Positions 60,494 through 60,523 of a stretch of DNA of 60,523 nucleotides are shown here, in pieces (position 1 is the stretch's first letter; each line of letters opens with the position of its first letter). The position numbers and the translations under genes were made by a program. The stretch is taken from the NCBI GenBank assembly GCA_905216155.1, contig CAJMSU010000007.1:1-60523 (forward strand), given 5' to 3'. The notes under the pieces were generated by a model that ran no database searches, had not been told where the DNA came from, and was given only the letters and a program-made list of their open reading frames with translations. Origin of the DNA: an uncultured bacterium. Its GTDB lineage: Bacteria > Bacillota_I > Bacilli_A > RF39 > UBA660.

Positions 60494-60523
60494 AATAGTT
60501 CGCTTTCGAACTATTACATTATA
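60494..60523 (-). promoter_or_regulatory. Palindromic operator and -10 box of the marR-ABC operon
   Basis: AATAGTTCG (60494-60502) and CGAACTATT (60507-60515) form a perfect 9-bp inverted repeat with a 4-nt spacer. The -10 TATAAT (60523-60518) lies directly beside it at the window edge, so bound MarR would block transcription start. The -35 is outside the window. Confidence 0.82.

Noticed and set aside
1..60523. UGA-as-tryptophan code, as in Mycoplasma
   Set aside because: Conserved Trp positions (for example in S2 and TGT) use TGG, and no gene needs readthrough of TGA.
1..60523. CRISPR arrays, tRNA, rRNA or IS elements
   Set aside because: No regular spaced repeats, cloverleaf-like segments, rRNA-like conserved blocks or transposase motifs were seen in the intergenic regions.

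Overview
The window reads as a stretch of chromosome from a very AT-rich, low-GC Gram-positive (Bacillota) bacterium, probably an uncultured gut-type member of the Bacilli near the Erysipelotrichia/Mollicutes branch. That placement is inference from gene content and composition. UGA is not read as tryptophan: conserved Trp positions use TGG and no gene has an in-frame TGA. The cell should make endospores, since sspI and spoVB are both present with sigma-G-like and sigma-E-like promoters. It has a wall (uppP), a type IV pilus-type assembly system (pilC, pilD and three large pilin-like proteins), and a family of small surface proteins with a SipW/TasA-type N-terminus. No tRNA, rRNA, CRISPR array, IS element or prophage was seen. 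Nearly all genes lie on the minus strand.

Layout. 1-4.9 kb: a partial membrane-anchored protein, a thioredoxin-like lipoprotein and the translation operon infC-rpmI-rplT-rpsB-tsf, with a sigma-A promoter and a leader attenuator. 5.2-8.5 kb: a glutamine amidotransferase, an acidic membrane-anchored protein and spoVB. 8.5-21 kb: three very large pilin-like proteins with C-terminal thrombospondin-1-like repeats, interleaved with a two-component system, a HelD-type helicase and a phosphohexomutase. 21-27 kb: membrane and housekeeping genes (CmpB-like, ZIP, uppP, CBS-type pyrophosphatase, HD hydrolase, DnaB/DnaD-type replication initiation protein). 27-29.5 kb: pilD-pilC. 29.5-34 kb: tgt and the trmD-rimM-rRNA methylase group. 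35-39 kb: sspI, an HPt-receiver protein, a methyltransferase-like protein, an EEP-family enzyme and obg. 39.5-40.5 kb: rplU-prp-rpmA with its leader. 40.5-48.7 kb: addB-addA followed by two unknown coiled-coil/helical proteins, one with a RelE/HigB-like end. 48.8-56 kb: SipW/TasA-type surface proteins around yceD-rpmF, a dCMP deaminase and a large membrane protein. 56-60.5 kb: a marR-ABC-ABC exporter operon with a palindromic operator.

Most notable points. (1) Three pilins carry thrombospondin-1-like, Ig/FN3-like and SH3-like modules normally linked with adhesion. (2) Ribosomal protein L32 has the same nine-residue leader, MKLDIQLFA, as L27 and is predicted to be cut by the Prp protease encoded beside L27. 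(3) S2 and L20, in the same operon, end in a near-identical 35-residue SAP/Rho-N-like module. (4) infC appears to start at AUC behind an attenuator with a perfect 11-bp antiterminator. (5) spoVB seems leaderless behind a sigma-E-like promoter. (6) Many terminator hairpins overlap the stop codon they follow. All functions are inferred from sequence by eye; no search was run.
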